From: Pelagibacteraceae bacterium AG-349-L17
GTDB taxonomy: Bacteria; Pseudomonadota; Alphaproteobacteria; Pelagibacterales; Pelagibacteraceae
Reading direction: 5' to 3'
Length of the DNA stretch: 64,000 bases
Assembly (NCBI GenBank): GCA_003278805.1
Contig: QCDC01000007.1
Location: forward strand, 1-64,000
Positions 18,123 through 29,643 of this stretch are shown piece after piece (position 1 is the first letter of the stretch; each line of letters starts with the position of its first letter). The notes beneath the pieces are model-generated. The model ran no database searches. It saw nothing but the letters and a program-made list of their open reading frames with translations, and was not told the origin of the DNA. A program made the translations under genes and the position numbers.

Positions 18123-19223
18123 ATGCCAGACGATTTTAAAGGTCAAAGTCCTTGGGGAGCACCTCCTGGTGGAGGTGGTAGTGGTAACGGATCAGGTAGA
18201 GGTCCAACACCGCCAAATATCGACGAATTAATTAGAGATCTGCAGGATAAAATTAAAAAATTTTTACCTGGTGGAAAAACTTCAGGAGGAAAATCAATAA
18301 GTCTAATTTTATTAGTTTTAGTTTTTGTATGGTTAGCAAGTGGACTTTATAGAGTATTGCCCGATGAACAAGGTGTTGTATTAAGATTTGGTAAGTTTGT
18401 AAAAACTACTCAGCCTGGTTTAAACTATCATATACCTTTTCCTGTTGAGACTGTGCAAACTCCAAAGGTAACTAAAGTTAATAGAATGGATATAGGATTC
18501 AGATCTGAAAGAGATAGTGGCTTCTCTACAGGTGGTGGTGTTGCTGATGTTCCACAGGAAAGTTTGATGTTAACTGGAGATGAAAACATTGTTAACATAG
18601 ATTTTTCAGTATTTTGGGTAATTAAAGATGCTGGTAATTTTCTATTTAAAATTCAAGACCCAGAAGGCACAGTTAAAGCAGCTGCTGAAACTGCAATGAG
18701 AGAAGTAATTGCAAAGAGTGATATCCAGCCAATTTTAACAGAAGGTAGATCTAAAATTGAGCTTGAAACTCAAGAAATTATTCAAACTATTTTAGATGAT
18801 TATGAAAGTGGAATTCAAATTACACAAGTTCAAACTCAAAAGGCTGACCCACCTGATCAAGTAATTGACGCATTTAGAGATGTACAAGCTGCAAGGGCAG
18901 ATATGGAAAGGTCTAAAAACGAGGCCGAAGCCTATGCTAATGATGTTATTCCAAGAGCACGAGGGGAAGCACAAAAAATTTTACAAGCTGCAGAAGCGTA
19001 TAAAAAAGAAGTTGTTGCAAAAGCAGAGGGTGAGGCAAGTAGATTTATAGCTATCTACAATGAGTATAAAAATGCGAAAGCAGTTACCCAAGAGAGAATG
19101 TATCTAGAAACTATGGAAAAAGTTTTAGCTGATATAGATAAAGTAATTATAGAAAAAAATGCAGGTTCAGGAGTAGTTCCATATTTACCTTTACCTGAAC
19201 TAAAAAAGAAAGCGACAAATTAA
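18123..19223 (+). CDS. hflK: FtsH protease modulator HflK
   Basis: SPHF/band-7 protein with Gly-rich N-terminus, YRVLPDEQGVVLRFGKFVKTTQPGLNYHIPFPVE; followed by hflC. Confidence 0.93.
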   Translation: MPDDFKGQSPWGAPPGGGGSGNGSGRGPTPPNIDELIRDLQDKIKKFLPGGKTSGGKSISLILLVLVFVWLASGLYRVLPDEQGVVLRFGKFVKTTQPGLNYHIPFPVETVQTPKVTKVNRMDIGFRSERDSGFSTGGGVADVPQESLMLTGDENIVNIDFSVFWVIKDAGNFLFKIQDPEGTVKAAAETAMREVIAKSDIQPILTEGRSKIELETQEIIQTILDDYESGIQITQVQTQKADPPDQVIDAFRDVQAARADMERSKNEAEAYANDVIPRARGEAQKILQAAEAYKKEVVAKAEGEASRFIAIYNEYKNAKAVTQERMYLETMEKVLADIDKVIIEKNAGSGVVPYLPLPELKKKATN

Positions 19224-19224
19224 T

Positions 19225-20097
19225 ATGAAAGCTGGAAAAGTATTAGTAGGAGTATTAGTTGCAATTGGTGTTGTAGCTTTTTTATCAGTAATTATAGTTA
19301 AAGAGGTAAATCAGGCAATTATCTTGCAATTTGGTGATCCAAAAAGAATTATAATGAAACCAGGTTTAAACTTTAAAATTCCTTTCATTCAAAATGTTGT
19401 TTATTTAGATAAAAGAATTTTAAATTTAGACGCTCCGCCAGAAGAGGTTATTGCATCAGATCAGAAGCGTTTGATTGTGGACGCATTTGCAAGATTTCAA
19501 ATCGTAGACCCACTTAAATTTTATATTTCAGTTGGAAATGAAAGAGTTGCAAGATCAAGATTATCTACAATTATAAATTCAAGAATTAGAAATGTATTAG
19601 GTCAAGAAGAATTACAAACATTGTTATCTAAAGATAGATCTAAGCAAATGGCTTTAATTAAAGAAGGTGTAAACAACGAAGCACAAAACTTTGGGATTAA
19701 TATTGTCGATGTCAGAATTAAAAGAGCAGATTTACCTCAAGCTAACAGTGATGCAATATATAGAAGAATGCAGACTGAAAGGGAAAGAGAAGCAAAAGAA
19801 TTTAGAGCAAAAGGTGCGGAGATGGCAGTTACAATTACATCAACTGCAGACAAAGAAGTTACTGTAATATTAGCAGATGCTCAAAAGCAATCTGAGATTA
19901 TGAAAGGGGAAGGCGACGGAGAAAGAAATAAAATTTTTGCTGACGCCTTTGGTCAAGATCCAGAATTTTTTGCTTTCTATAGAGCTATGCAAGCATATGA
20001 AAAAGCTCTTATTGGTGGTGAAACTTCTTTAATTTTATCACCTGATAGTGAATTTTTTAAATTTTTTGGAAATATAAAACCTGAAATCCAACAATAA
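19225..20097 (+). CDS. hflC: FtsH protease modulator HflC
   Basis: Band-7 protein; VNQAIILQFGDPKRIIMKPGLNFKIPF, RMQTEREREAKEFRAKG. Confidence 0.92.
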   Translation: MKAGKVLVGVLVAIGVVAFLSVIIVKEVNQAIILQFGDPKRIIMKPGLNFKIPFIQNVVYLDKRILNLDAPPEEVIASDQKRLIVDAFARFQIVDPLKFYISVGNERVARSRLSTIINSRIRNVLGQEELQTLLSKDRSKQMALIKEGVNNEAQNFGINIVDVRIKRADLPQANSDAIYRRMQTEREREAKEFRAKGAEMAVTITSTADKEVTVILADAQKQSEIMKGEGDGERNKIFADAFGQDPEFFAFYRAMQAYEKALIGGETSLILSPDSEFFKFFGNIKPEIQQ

Positions 20098-20104
20098 TTC
20101 TTAA

Positions 20105-20290
20105 ATGCGTGAGCTAGTTATAGCTTTTGGTCTTTTCTTATTTATTGAGGGAATTTTGTACGCCTTATTTCCAGCAAAAATGAAAAGTATGTTGAAAAAA
20201 TTAGAACTTGTTAAAGATAGTCAGCTTAGATCAGGTGGACTTATTTTTGCTGTAATAGGTTTTATGATAATTTATTTCATTAAGAGTTAA
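20105..20290 (+). CDS. DUF2065-like small membrane protein
   Basis: 61 aa two-TM protein located between hflC and degP, where DUF2065 proteins commonly occur. Confidence 0.6.
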   Translation: MRELVIAFGLFLFIEGILYALFPAKMKSMLKKLELVKDSQLRSGGLIFAVIGFMIIYFIKS

Positions 20291-20291
20291 T

Positions 20292-21707
20292 ATGAATAAG
20301 ATTAAACTTATATTCTTAAACCTTGTAATATTATTTAGCTTTTCGTTAAATGTAAACTCCAAACCAGTTCCTGCTTCTTTTGCAGATCTTGCAGAAAAAT
20401 TAATGCCATCTGTGGTAAATATTTCTACTACAACAACTGTTGTAACTAACACTAATCCTTTTCCTTTTCAATTTCCTCCAGGCTCTCCTTTTGAGGATAT
20501 GTTTAAAGAATTTGGAACACCTCAGGAAAGACAATCAGCTGCACTAGGTTCTGGATTTATAATTGATGAAAAAGGAATTGTGGTCACGAATAATCACGTT
20601 ATCCAAGATGCTGACGACATTATTGTTAGGGTAAATGGAGACCAAGAATTTAAAGCTAAGGTTTTAGGTGCTGACCCTCTTATGGATATTGCTGTTTTAC
20701 AATTAGAAACAGATGAAAAGTTTATCCCGGTTGCATTCGGAGACTCTGATAAAGCAAGAATTGGTGATTGGGTTTTAGCAATTGGAAATCCGTTTGGTTT
20801 AGGTGGAACGGTAACAGCTGGAATTATTTCAGCAAGAAATCGATCAATTGGTTTATCAAGATATGAAGATTTTATACAGACTGATGCATCTATTAATTCT
20901 GGAAATTCTGGTGGGCCCTTGTTTGATATGGAAGGAAATGTAATTGGAATTAATACAGCAATTCTTGGACGTAATGGTTCTATTGGAATTGGATTTTCTA
21001 TACCATCCAATAGTGCACAAATCGTAATTAAACAATTAATTGAATTTGGTGAAACAAAAAGAGGTTGGTTAGGAGTTAGAATTCAAGATGTAACAAAAGA
21101 AATTGCGGAAGTTGAAAAATTAGACAAAGCACGAGGAGCATTAGTTGCGAGCGTCGCAGAAAATAGTCCATCAGAAAAAGCAGGAATACAAGCTGGTGAT
21201 ATTATTTTAGAATTTAACGGTGAAAAAATAAATCAAATGAAAGAACTTCCAGCGATCGTTGCACGAACAGAAGTTGGAAAAAAAGTTGAGGTTAAAATTT
21301 GGAGAGAGAAAAAAGAGATTATTAAAAATGTTATTTTAGGAAGATTAGAAACTTCAGATGATTTTAAAATAAGTAAAAATCAAGAAACTGAAAAACAAAA
21401 TAATGAAGAGATAATTGAGAGTTTAAGAATAGCAGTAAGACCATTGACTAAAGAAGATATTAAAAATAGAAAATTACCAAACCAATTAACAGGAGTGGTA
21501 ATAACAAAAATTGCAAATAATAGTCCTGTAGTAAATTCAATAGAACTTAATAGTATTATTATTGAAGCTCAGAAGAAAAAAATTAGATCAGCTGATGACT
21601 TAAGAGATATTACTAAAGAAGTTCTTAATTCAAATCAGAAAACTATTTTATTTGCAATTTATAACAATAAAAATCAACGAAGATACATCGGTGTTAAGTT
21701 AGACTGA
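20292..21707 (+). CDS. degP: Do/DegP-family periplasmic serine protease with PDZ domains
   Basis: GSGFIIDEKGIVVTNNHVIQDAD, ADPLMDIAVLQ, TDASINSGNSGGPLFDMEGNVIGINTAI. Confidence 0.93.
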   Translation: MNKIKLIFLNLVILFSFSLNVNSKPVPASFADLAEKLMPSVVNISTTTTVVTNTNPFPFQFPPGSPFEDMFKEFGTPQERQSAALGSGFIIDEKGIVVTNNHVIQDADDIIVRVNGDQEFKAKVLGADPLMDIAVLQLETDEKFIPVAFGDSDKARIGDWVLAIGNPFGLGGTVTAGIISARNRSIGLSRYEDFIQTDASINSGNSGGPLFDMEGNVIGINTAILGRNGSIGIGFSIPSNSAQIVIKQLIEFGETKRGWLGVRIQDVTKEIAEVEKLDKARGALVASVAENSPSEKAGIQAGDIILEFNGEKINQMKELPAIVARTEVGKKVEVKIWREKKEIIKNVILGRLETSDDFKISKNQETEKQNNEEIIESLRIAVRPLTKEDIKNRKLPNQLTGVVITKIANNSPVVNSIELNSIIIEAQKKKIRSADDLRDITKEVLNSNQKTILFAIYNNKNQRRYIGVKLD

Positions 21708-21709
21708 TC

Positions 21710-22618
21710 ATGGATTTAAAATCCAAGATTATATTAATCTCAGGTCCAACAGCTTCTGGTAAATCAAGTTTTGCGATTAAGTTTGCAAAAAAAGTTAATG
21801 GAGAGATTATTAATGCAGACAGTATGCAAGTATATAAACAGCTTAAAATTTTATCAGCAAGACCAGATCCAAAAAAATACCAGAAAATAAAACATCATTT
21901 ATATGGTTTTCATAATGTTACAAAAAACTTCTCTGCAGGTGATTGGCTTAAGTTAGTAATTAAAAAAATTAATGAAGTCCAAAAAAGAAAAAACACCCCA
22001 ATTCTTGTTGGAGGCACGGGTTTGTACTTTAAAGCTTTGACTGATGGTTTAGTTAAAATACCTAATATTTCATTAAAATTAAGAACTCAAATCAGAGATT
22101 TGCAAAAAAAAATAGGACAAAAAAAGTTTTATGAAAAATTATTAAAATTAGATCCACTCTCAAGTGGAAAAATAAACCCTACAGACACTCAAAGATCCAT
22201 CAGAGCCTATGAAGTAAAAAAGTTTACAAGAAAATCTCTACATGAGTGGTTTAAAAACACAAAATCAAATTTCGTGGAAGATGATTTTTTTAAAGTTTAT
22301 ATTGATTACCCTAGACAAGAATTAATTGAGCGTATTAATATAAGAACATCAGAGATGATAGAAAAGGGAGCAATAAAAGAAGTAAAAAATTTCATAAAGC
22401 TAAGGGTTAAAAAAGATAAAACTGCCTATAAGGCTATTGGAGTTAATGAAATAAGAGAATATTTAAAAAAAGAAAAAAATTTGAATGATACTAAAGAAAA
22501 AATAGCCATAAAAACTAGACAATACGCCAAAAGACAAAGCACTTGGGCTAGAGGTAATATGATGAACTGGATGAAACTAAAGCCACAAGACATAAATAAA
22601 TTTTTGAAAAAAATTTAA
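21710..22618 (+). CDS. miaA: tRNA dimethylallyltransferase
   Basis: ISGPTASGKSSFAIKFAKKVNGEIINADSMQVYKQLKILSARP, RQYAKRQSTWARG. Confidence 0.96.
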   Translation: MDLKSKIILISGPTASGKSSFAIKFAKKVNGEIINADSMQVYKQLKILSARPDPKKYQKIKHHLYGFHNVTKNFSAGDWLKLVIKKINEVQKRKNTPILVGGTGLYFKALTDGLVKIPNISLKLRTQIRDLQKKIGQKKFYEKLLKLDPLSSGKINPTDTQRSIRAYEVKKFTRKSLHEWFKNTKSNFVEDDFFKVYIDYPRQELIERINIRTSEMIEKGAIKEVKNFIKLRVKKDKTAYKAIGVNEIREYLKKEKNLNDTKEKIAIKTRQYAKRQSTWARGNMMNWMKLKPQDINKFLKKI

Positions 22619-22670
22619 AATTTTCACTCTTAAACTTGACCAATGAGCACAACTTCAGCTAGATTGCCTA

Positions 22671-24437
22671 ATGCCAAAATTATTAACTGGAGCAGAAATT
22701 GTATTTAAGTGTCTTGAAGACCAAAAGGTAGAACATATCTTTGGTTATCCAGGTGGCGCAGTGTTACCGATTTATGATGAATTAAAAAATCATCCTTCTA
22801 TAAAACATATTTTAGTTAGACACGAGCAAGGTGCAGGTCATGCAGCTGAAGGTTATGCAAGATCATCAGGAAAACCAGGCGTAGTTTTAGTTACATCAGG
22901 TCCTGGAGCTACTAATGTTGTTACAGCATTAACTGATGCGTATATGGACTCCGTACCATTAGTTTGTATTTCTGGACAAGTTCCAACACATTTAATTGGA
23001 ACAGACGCATTTCAAGAATGTGACACCACAGGAATTACAAGACCTTGCACGAAACATAATTGGTTAGTTAAAGATATAAATGATCTTTCAAAAGTTATGC
23101 ATGAAGCTTTTAGAGTTGCAACGACAGGAAGGCCTGGACCGGTTTTAATTGATATTCCAAAAGATATTCAGTTTGCAAAAGCAAAATATAAAAAACCAAA
23201 TAAAGAAAAAAAATTAAATGGAAAATCTCATAATAAATTTTCTCAAGATCAAATTGATGAATTAGTAAAATTATTAAGCAAAGCTAAAAAACCAATAATT
23301 TATAGTGGTGGAGGAGTAATTAATTCAGGACCAAAAGCAAGTCAGGCTCTAAGAGAATTTGTTGAGCTAACTGGTTTTCCTATAACTTCTACACTTCAGG
23401 GATTAGGTGCGTACCCTGGAGATGATAATCAATTTTTAGGAATGCTAGGTATGCATGGTACGTATGAAGCAAATAATGCTATGCATGATTGTGATCTTTT
23501 AATTAATATTGGTGCAAGATTTGATGATCGTATTACTGGAAAAATTGATGAGTTTTCACCAAATTCAAAAAAGGTTCATATAGATATAGATCCATCATCA
23601 ATTAATAAAATTATCAAAGTAGATCTTGCAATAGTTGGGGACGTTACGAGTGTTATCAGTAAAATTAATAAGACAATTGCTAAAAGAAAAAATGGTCATA
23701 GCAAATCAAATAAATCAAATATAGCTAAGTGGTGGGAACAAATCGAAAAATGGAGAGAAAAAGACTCTCTTAATTTTGTAAACAGCAATGAAAGTATAAA
23801 GCCTCAACACGCCGTTCAAAGACTTTATGAATTAACTAAGAATAAAGATACTTATGTTACTACCGAGGTCGGACAACATCAAATGTGGGCTGCGCAGCAT
23901 TATAAATTTAATAAACCAAATAGATGGATGACATCTGGTGGCTTAGGAACTATGGGGTATGGATTGCCAGCAGCAGTCGGTGTTCAAATTGCTCATCCTG
24001 AAAAATTAGTAATTGATATTGCTGGAGAAGCTTCAGTTTTAATGACTATGCAAGAGATGTCTACTGCAGTTCAATATAATCTTCCTATAAAAATATTTAT
24101 TTTAAATAATCAATATATGGGAATGGTTAGACAATGGCAGGAATTGCTGCATGAAAAAAATTATTCTGAAAGTTATTCTGAAGCATTACCTGATTTTATG
24201 AAAATGGCAGAAGCTTATGGATGTAAAGGAATTAAAGCAGATAGCCCATCTGAGCTTGATGATAAAATTCAAGAAATGATTGATTATGATGGACCAGTTA
24301 TATTTGATTGTCACGTGGATCCTAACGAGAATTGCTTCCCAATGATACCATCTGGAAAACCTCATAACCAAATGATCTTGGGCCCAAATGATCAAGAGGA
24401 AAACAAAATCAAAGGAAAAGACAAAGCTTTAGTATAA
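22671..24437 (+). CDS. ilvB: Acetolactate synthase large subunit
   Basis: [52 protein letters not shown]-binding C-terminus; followed by ilvH and ilvC. Confidence 0.95.
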   Translation: MPKLLTGAEIVFKCLEDQKVEHIFGYPGGAVLPIYDELKNHPSIKHILVRHEQGAGHAAEGYARSSGKPGVVLVTSGPGATNVVTALTDAYMDSVPLVCISGQVPTHLIGTDAFQECDTTGITRPCTKHNWLVKDINDLSKVMHEAFRVATTGRPGPVLIDIPKDIQFAKAKYKKPNKEKKLNGKSHNKFSQDQIDELVKLLSKAKKPIIYSGGGVINSGPKASQALREFVELTGFPITSTLQGLGAYPGDDNQFLGMLGMHGTYEANNAMHDCDLLINIGARFDDRITGKIDEFSPNSKKVHIDIDPSSINKIIKVDLAIVGDVTSVISKINKTIAKRKNGHSKSNKSNIAKWWEQIEKWREKDSLNFVNSNESIKPQHAVQRLYELTKNKDTYVTTEVGQHQMWAAQHYKFNKPNRWMTSGGLGTMGYGLPAAVGVQIAHPEKLVIDIAGEASVLMTMQEMSTAVQYNLPIKIFILNNQYMGMVRQWQELLHEKNYSESYSEALPDFMKMAEAYGCKGIKADSPSELDDKIQEMIDYDGPVIFDCHVDPNENCFPMIPSGKPHNQMILGPNDQEENKIKGKDKALV

Positions 24438-24442
24438 TCATA

Positions 24443-24991
24443 ATGCCGAAATCAAAATCAGCTTATAGCATTCCTACAAAGAAACAAAAATCAGATACAT
24501 ATATATTTGTTGTTTGGGTAGATAATGAGGCTGGAGTTCTTGCAAGAGTAGTTGGTTTATTTTCTGGTCGAGGTTATAACATCGAGTCCTTAGCTGTTGC
24601 AGAGATTGATGCGGTTAAAAATATTTCAAGAATAACAATTGTTACTACCGGAACACCTCAAGTAATTGATCAAATAAGACTCCAGTTAACTAAATTAGTG
24701 CCTGTTCATAAAGTTGCTGAGTTTAAAAGAGAGGACAAAGACGTAATATTTAAAGAAATGGCTTTATTTAAAGTAGTAGGCAAAAGAAATAAAATTGAAA
24801 AATGCTTAAATGCTTGTAAAAAATTTAATCCCGTAATATTAGATGAAACAAAATCTTCAGCTGTGATTCAAATAACTGCTTTAAGAAGAGAAATTGATGT
24901 AATGAATAAAAAATTGAAGCCTTTGGGACTTATAAGTACTTCGAGAACAGGGGCAGTAGCTATGACGAGAGGTGCTAAAATATTTAATTAA
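24443..24991 (+). CDS. ilvH: Acetolactate synthase small subunit
   Basis: ACT domain NEAGVLARVVGLFSGRGYNIESLAVAEID; downstream of ilvB. Confidence 0.94.
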   Translation: MPKSKSAYSIPTKKQKSDTYIFVVWVDNEAGVLARVVGLFSGRGYNIESLAVAEIDAVKNISRITIVTTGTPQVIDQIRLQLTKLVPVHKVAEFKREDKDVIFKEMALFKVVGKRNKIEKCLNACKKFNPVILDETKSSAVIQITALRREIDVMNKKLKPLGLISTSRTGAVAMTRGAKIFN

Positions 24992-26032
<1,041 letters not shown>

Positions 26033-26113
26033 ATTTTTATCAGTAAATTATTGCTACAATAATTCGATTATTTCACCTATACTTTTTAAATAAATTTAAA
26101 AACGAGGGAAATA

Positions 26114-27676
26114 ATGAAGACTAAAAATATATTAAGAATACTATTGTCATTAGTTCTAGTATTTGGATTTTCTTCTGCGTGGGCAAAAACAATTAAGTGG
26201 TCTATGCAAGGAGACAGTTTAACACTAGATCCACATGCACAAAATGAAGGTCCAACTACACAAGTATCTAGACAAGTTTACGAAGCTCTAGTTCAAAGAG
26301 GCTTGGACATGAAAATAGGACCTGCTTTATCAACAAAATGGAGAGCAATGGATCCTAATAATTGGGAATTTACATTAAGAAAAGGTGTAAAATTTTCTGA
26401 TGGTTCTGATATGACATCAGAAGATGTTGTATTTAGTATTTTAAGAGCTAAACAAAGAACGTCAGACTTTAAAGAGTACATAAGTACTATCTCAGGAGTT
26501 AAAGCTGTTGGTGATCATACTGTTATCATTACAACAAGTAAACCAAATCCTATTCTTTTAAACCAATTATCTAACATTTTTATAATGTCAAAAGCTTGGT
26601 CAGAGAAAAATTTTGCAATGTCACCACAAAACTGGGATGCAGGTCAAGAGACATTCTCTGCTACTAATGCATTGGGAACTGGTCCTTTCAAAATTACATT
26701 GAGAGAACCAAATACAAAAACGGTGTTTAAAAGAAATAAACACTGGTGGGGTGAAATGAAAGATAAGAGTGTAACTCAAATCGAATTAATGCCTATTAAA
26801 AATGCAGCAACTAGAGTCGCGGCTTTATTATCTGGTGAGATTGATTTAGTTACTGATGCTCCTGTTCAAGACTTAAAAAGAATTGGATCTTCTTCAGGTC
26901 ACAAAGTTGAAAGCACAGCTCAAATGAGAACAATTTTCTTAGGTATGGATCAAGCAGCTGATAAATTAAGAACTGGTAACACAGGTGATAATCCATTTAA
27001 GAAAAAAGAGGTAAGGCAAGCACTTTATCAAGCAATTGATATTGAAGCGATCAAGAAAAAAGTTATGAGAGGTTTAAGTGAACCAGCAGGAATTATAACT
27101 TTCCCTGGTGTAAATGGATACACAGCTGATCTTGATAAAAGATTACCTTATGATGTTAATGCTGCAAAAAAACTTTTAGCTGATGCAGGTTATCCTAATG
27201 GTTTTGATGTTGAACTTAGATGTCCTAACGACAGATATGTAAACGATGAAGCAATTTGTACTGCTGTTGTTGGAATGTTAGGTAAAATTGGTGTTAACGT
27301 TAACTTATTTGCTCAAACCAAAAGTAAACACTTCAAAGAGCTTAAAGATGATCAAGGTGATTTCTATATGCTAGGATGGGGTGTTCCAACTTTAGATAGT
27401 CACTATGTTTTCCATTACTTATATGAAACTGGTGCTAGCTGGAACAAAGTTAACTTTAGTAACGCAGACGTTGATGCTGCTATTAGAGTTATGGAAGGTG
27501 AAGTTGATTTAGATAAAAGAAATGCTGCAATTGCAAAAGCTTGGAAAATTGTAAAAGATGATATTTCTTATCTTCCTTTACATCACCAAGTAATTTCTTG
27601 GGCGTCTAAAAGTAATGTTGATGTTCCTATCAGACCGAATAATGAACCGTTATTCAGAACTGCTAGTTTTAAATAA
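26114..27676 (+). CDS. Peptide ABC transporter substrate-binding protein (SBP family 5, DppA/OppA-like)
   Basis: Signal peptide; LTLDPHAQNEGPTTQVSRQVYEALVQ, WEFTLRKGVKFSDGS. Confidence 0.9.
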   Translation: MKTKNILRILLSLVLVFGFSSAWAKTIKWSMQGDSLTLDPHAQNEGPTTQVSRQVYEALVQRGLDMKIGPALSTKWRAMDPNNWEFTLRKGVKFSDGSDMTSEDVVFSILRAKQRTSDFKEYISTISGVKAVGDHTVIITTSKPNPILLNQLSNIFIMSKAWSEKNFAMSPQNWDAGQETFSATNALGTGPFKITLREPNTKTVFKRNKHWWGEMKDKSVTQIELMPIKNAATRVAALLSGEIDLVTDAPVQDLKRIGSSSGHKVESTAQMRTIFLGMDQAADKLRTGNTGDNPFKKKEVRQALYQAIDIEAIKKKVMRGLSEPAGIITFPGVNGYTADLDKRLPYDVNAAKKLLADAGYPNGFDVELRCPNDRYVNDEAICTAVVGMLGKIGVNVNLFAQTKSKHFKELKDDQGDFYMLGWGVPTLDSHYVFHYLYETGASWNKVNFSNADVDAAIRVMEGEVDLDKRNAAIAKAWKIVKDDISYLPLHHQVISWASKSNVDVPIRPNNEPLFRTASFK

Positions 27677-27686
27677 TTAAAAATTA

Positions 27687-27720
27687 TTACAAGCCCTTTA
27701 CAAATTTAAAGGGCTTGTAA
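27687..27720. terminator. 13-bp perfect stem-loop between SBP and permease genes (partial terminator or mRNA stabiliser)
   Basis: TTACAAGCCCTTT acaaattt AAAGGGCTTGTAA; no strong U-tract follows. Confidence 0.7.
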
Positions 27721-27737
27721 GTTTAAACCTTCACAAA

Positions 27738-28721
27738 TTGATTAAATATTTTTTTAAAAGGCTGTTTCAATCTGCTTTGGTGATGCTGGTTGTCGCCTTT
27801 GTGTCTTTCTCATTATTTAATTTTGTTGGAGATCCAATTAATAACATGGTTGGAGAGGAAACTTCTGACGAAGAAAGAGCAGAATTGAGAGAAACACTTG
27901 GTTTAATGGATCCAATTCATATACAGTTTTCAAGATTTATAGTTAATGCTTCAAAAGGTGAATTTGGAATTTCATATCAATTAAGAAGACCTGTTTCAGA
28001 ATTAATAGTTGAAAGATTGCCTGCAACTATTGAACTTGTGGTTATTTCAGCACTTATTGCACTTATAACTGGTACATTATTGGGAGTTTATACAGGCATA
28101 AATCGAAAAGGTTTTTTAAGTGATTTTGTTTTAGCCATCTCTTTATTGGGGGTTTCACTCCCCACGTTTGTAATTGGTATATTATTTATATATTTGTTTG
28201 CAGTAATCTTAGGAATATTACCTTCTTTTGGAAGAGGAGAAGTTATTGATTTAGGTTTTTGGACTACAGGTTTTTTAACAGTTTCAGGACTTAAAGCAAT
28301 TATACTTCCTTCAGTAACATTAAGTCTTTTCCAAATGACTTATATCATCAGACTTGTGCGAGCAGAGATGATGGAAATACTACAAACAGACTATATTAAA
28401 TTTGCACGTGCTCGGGGTATTAGTGAAAATAGTATTAAATATAAACATGCATTAAAAAATGGACTAATACCTGTAATAACCATTGCAGGAATAAATATAG
28501 GAACACTAATTGCGTTTTCAATCATTACTGAAACCGTTTTTCAATGGCCTGGAATGGGTTTCTTATTTATTCAAGCAGTTCAGTTCGTTGATATACCAAT
28601 AATGTCAGCTTATTTAGTATTTATAGCTTTTGTTTTCGTGATGATAAATTTTATAGTTGATATTCTTTATTATCTAATTGATCCAAGAATAAGAGTTAAA
28701 GGAGATACTGCAAGTGGATAA
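27738..28721 (+). CDS. Dipeptide/oligopeptide ABC transporter permease (DppB-like), TTG start
   Basis: MIKYFFKRLFQSALVMLVVAFVSF..., binding-protein-dependent permease loop EMMEILQTDYIKFARARGIS. Confidence 0.88.
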   Translation: MIKYFFKRLFQSALVMLVVAFVSFSLFNFVGDPINNMVGEETSDEERAELRETLGLMDPIHIQFSRFIVNASKGEFGISYQLRRPVSELIVERLPATIELVVISALIALITGTLLGVYTGINRKGFLSDFVLAISLLGVSLPTFVIGILFIYLFAVILGILPSFGRGEVIDLGFWTTGFLTVSGLKAIILPSVTLSLFQMTYIIRLVRAEMMEILQTDYIKFARARGISENSIKYKHALKNGLIPVITIAGINIGTLIAFSIITETVFQWPGMGFLFIQAVQFVDIPIMSAYLVFIAFVFVMINFIVDILYYLIDPRIRVKGDTASG

Positions 28722-29643
28722 CAAATCTTTAAGTACTTGGGAAAGAATTAAAGATAGTGATATTTATCATAGCTTTATTAAATCTCCTACTGCAATTGGA
28801 TCATCTACTATTTTGTTTATAATTTTTTTCTGCTCTTTCTTTGTTGAGCTAATAACACCTTACAATCCTTTTGACCCATCCTCTCTCTCACTGATGGATG
28901 CATTTACACCACCATCGTGGACAGAAGATGGTCTTGCTAAATTTATTCTAGGTACTGATGGACAAGGAAGAGATATGTTATCGACAATTTTGTATGGATG
29001 TAGGATTTCTTTAATTGTAGGTTTCTCTGCGATAATTTTTAGTTTAATCCTTGGAGTCGGATTGGGATTAACAGCTGGATTTTTTGGTGGAAAATATGAA
29101 ATGATAGTAATGAGGTTAACCGATGTTCAATTAACAGTACCAAGTATTTTGATGGCATTGTTAGTAGACGGAATAGCAAGAGGATTAATCTCAAGAGAAA
29201 TGCATGATGAAATGGCAATTTATGTTTTAATATTTGCAATCGGTATTTCAGAGTGGCCACAATTTGCAAGAGTTTCTAGAGCTGCAACTTTGGTAGAAAA
29301 AAATAAAGATTATGTTTCAGCATCAACAATAATCGGAGTTTCAAATTTAATTATTATGTTTAAGCATATTTTACCAAATATTTTAAGACCAGTTTTAGTA
29401 ATTGGAACTATTGGTTTAGCCCTTGCTATTTTAGCTGAGTCTACTTTAAGCTTTTTAGGAGTTGGTGTACCTCCAACAACACCTTCTTTAGGGACATTGA
29501 TAAGACTTGGTAATGACTTTTTATTTTCAGGAGAATGGTGGATAACTTTTTTTCCAGCAATTTTCCTAGTTATTTTAGCATTTTCAATAAATTTATTAGG
29601 GGATTGGATGAGGGACACTTTAAATCCAAAATTAAAAAAATGA
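28714..29643 (+). CDS. Dipeptide/oligopeptide ABC transporter permease (DppC-like), GTG start
   Basis: LGTDGQGRDMLSTILYGCRISLIVGF, KDYVSASTIIGVSNLIIMFKHILPN. Confidence 0.88.
   Translation: MDNKSLSTWERIKDSDIYHSFIKSPTAIGSSTILFIIFFCSFFVELITPYNPFDPSSLSLMDAFTPPSWTEDGLAKFILGTDGQGRDMLSTILYGCRISLIVGFSAIIFSLILGVGLGLTAGFFGGKYEMIVMRLTDVQLTVPSILMALLVDGIARGLISREMHDEMAIYVLIFAIGISEWPQFARVSRAATLVEKNKDYVSASTIIGVSNLIIMFKHILPNILRPVLVIGTIGLALAILAESTLSFLGVGVPPTTPSLGTLIRLGNDFLFSGEWWITFFPAIFLVILAFSINLLGDWMRDTLNPKLKK

Noticed and set aside
17890-18231. 113-aa plus-strand ORF
   Set aside because: Overlaps mrp antisense and the hflK 5' end out of frame; both of those have clear motifs
20594-21010. 138-aa minus-strand ORF
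   Set aside because: Antisense to the DegP protease domain; Pro/Ser/Ile-rich composition typical of shadow ORFs
22643-22708. Short [24 protein letters not shown] at the ilvB start, considered as an attenuation leader peptide
   Set aside because: No run of Leu/Val/Ile codons, overlaps the ilvB coding region and no terminator/antiterminator structure seen
29310-29618. 102-aa minus-strand ORF
   Set aside because: Antisense to the DppC-like permease
29535-29639. N-terminal extension of the tandem ABC ATPase ORF
   Set aside because: Overlaps the DppC-like gene; ATG at 29640 gives a standard ABC N-terminus (MTFLKINNLSVDYQ)
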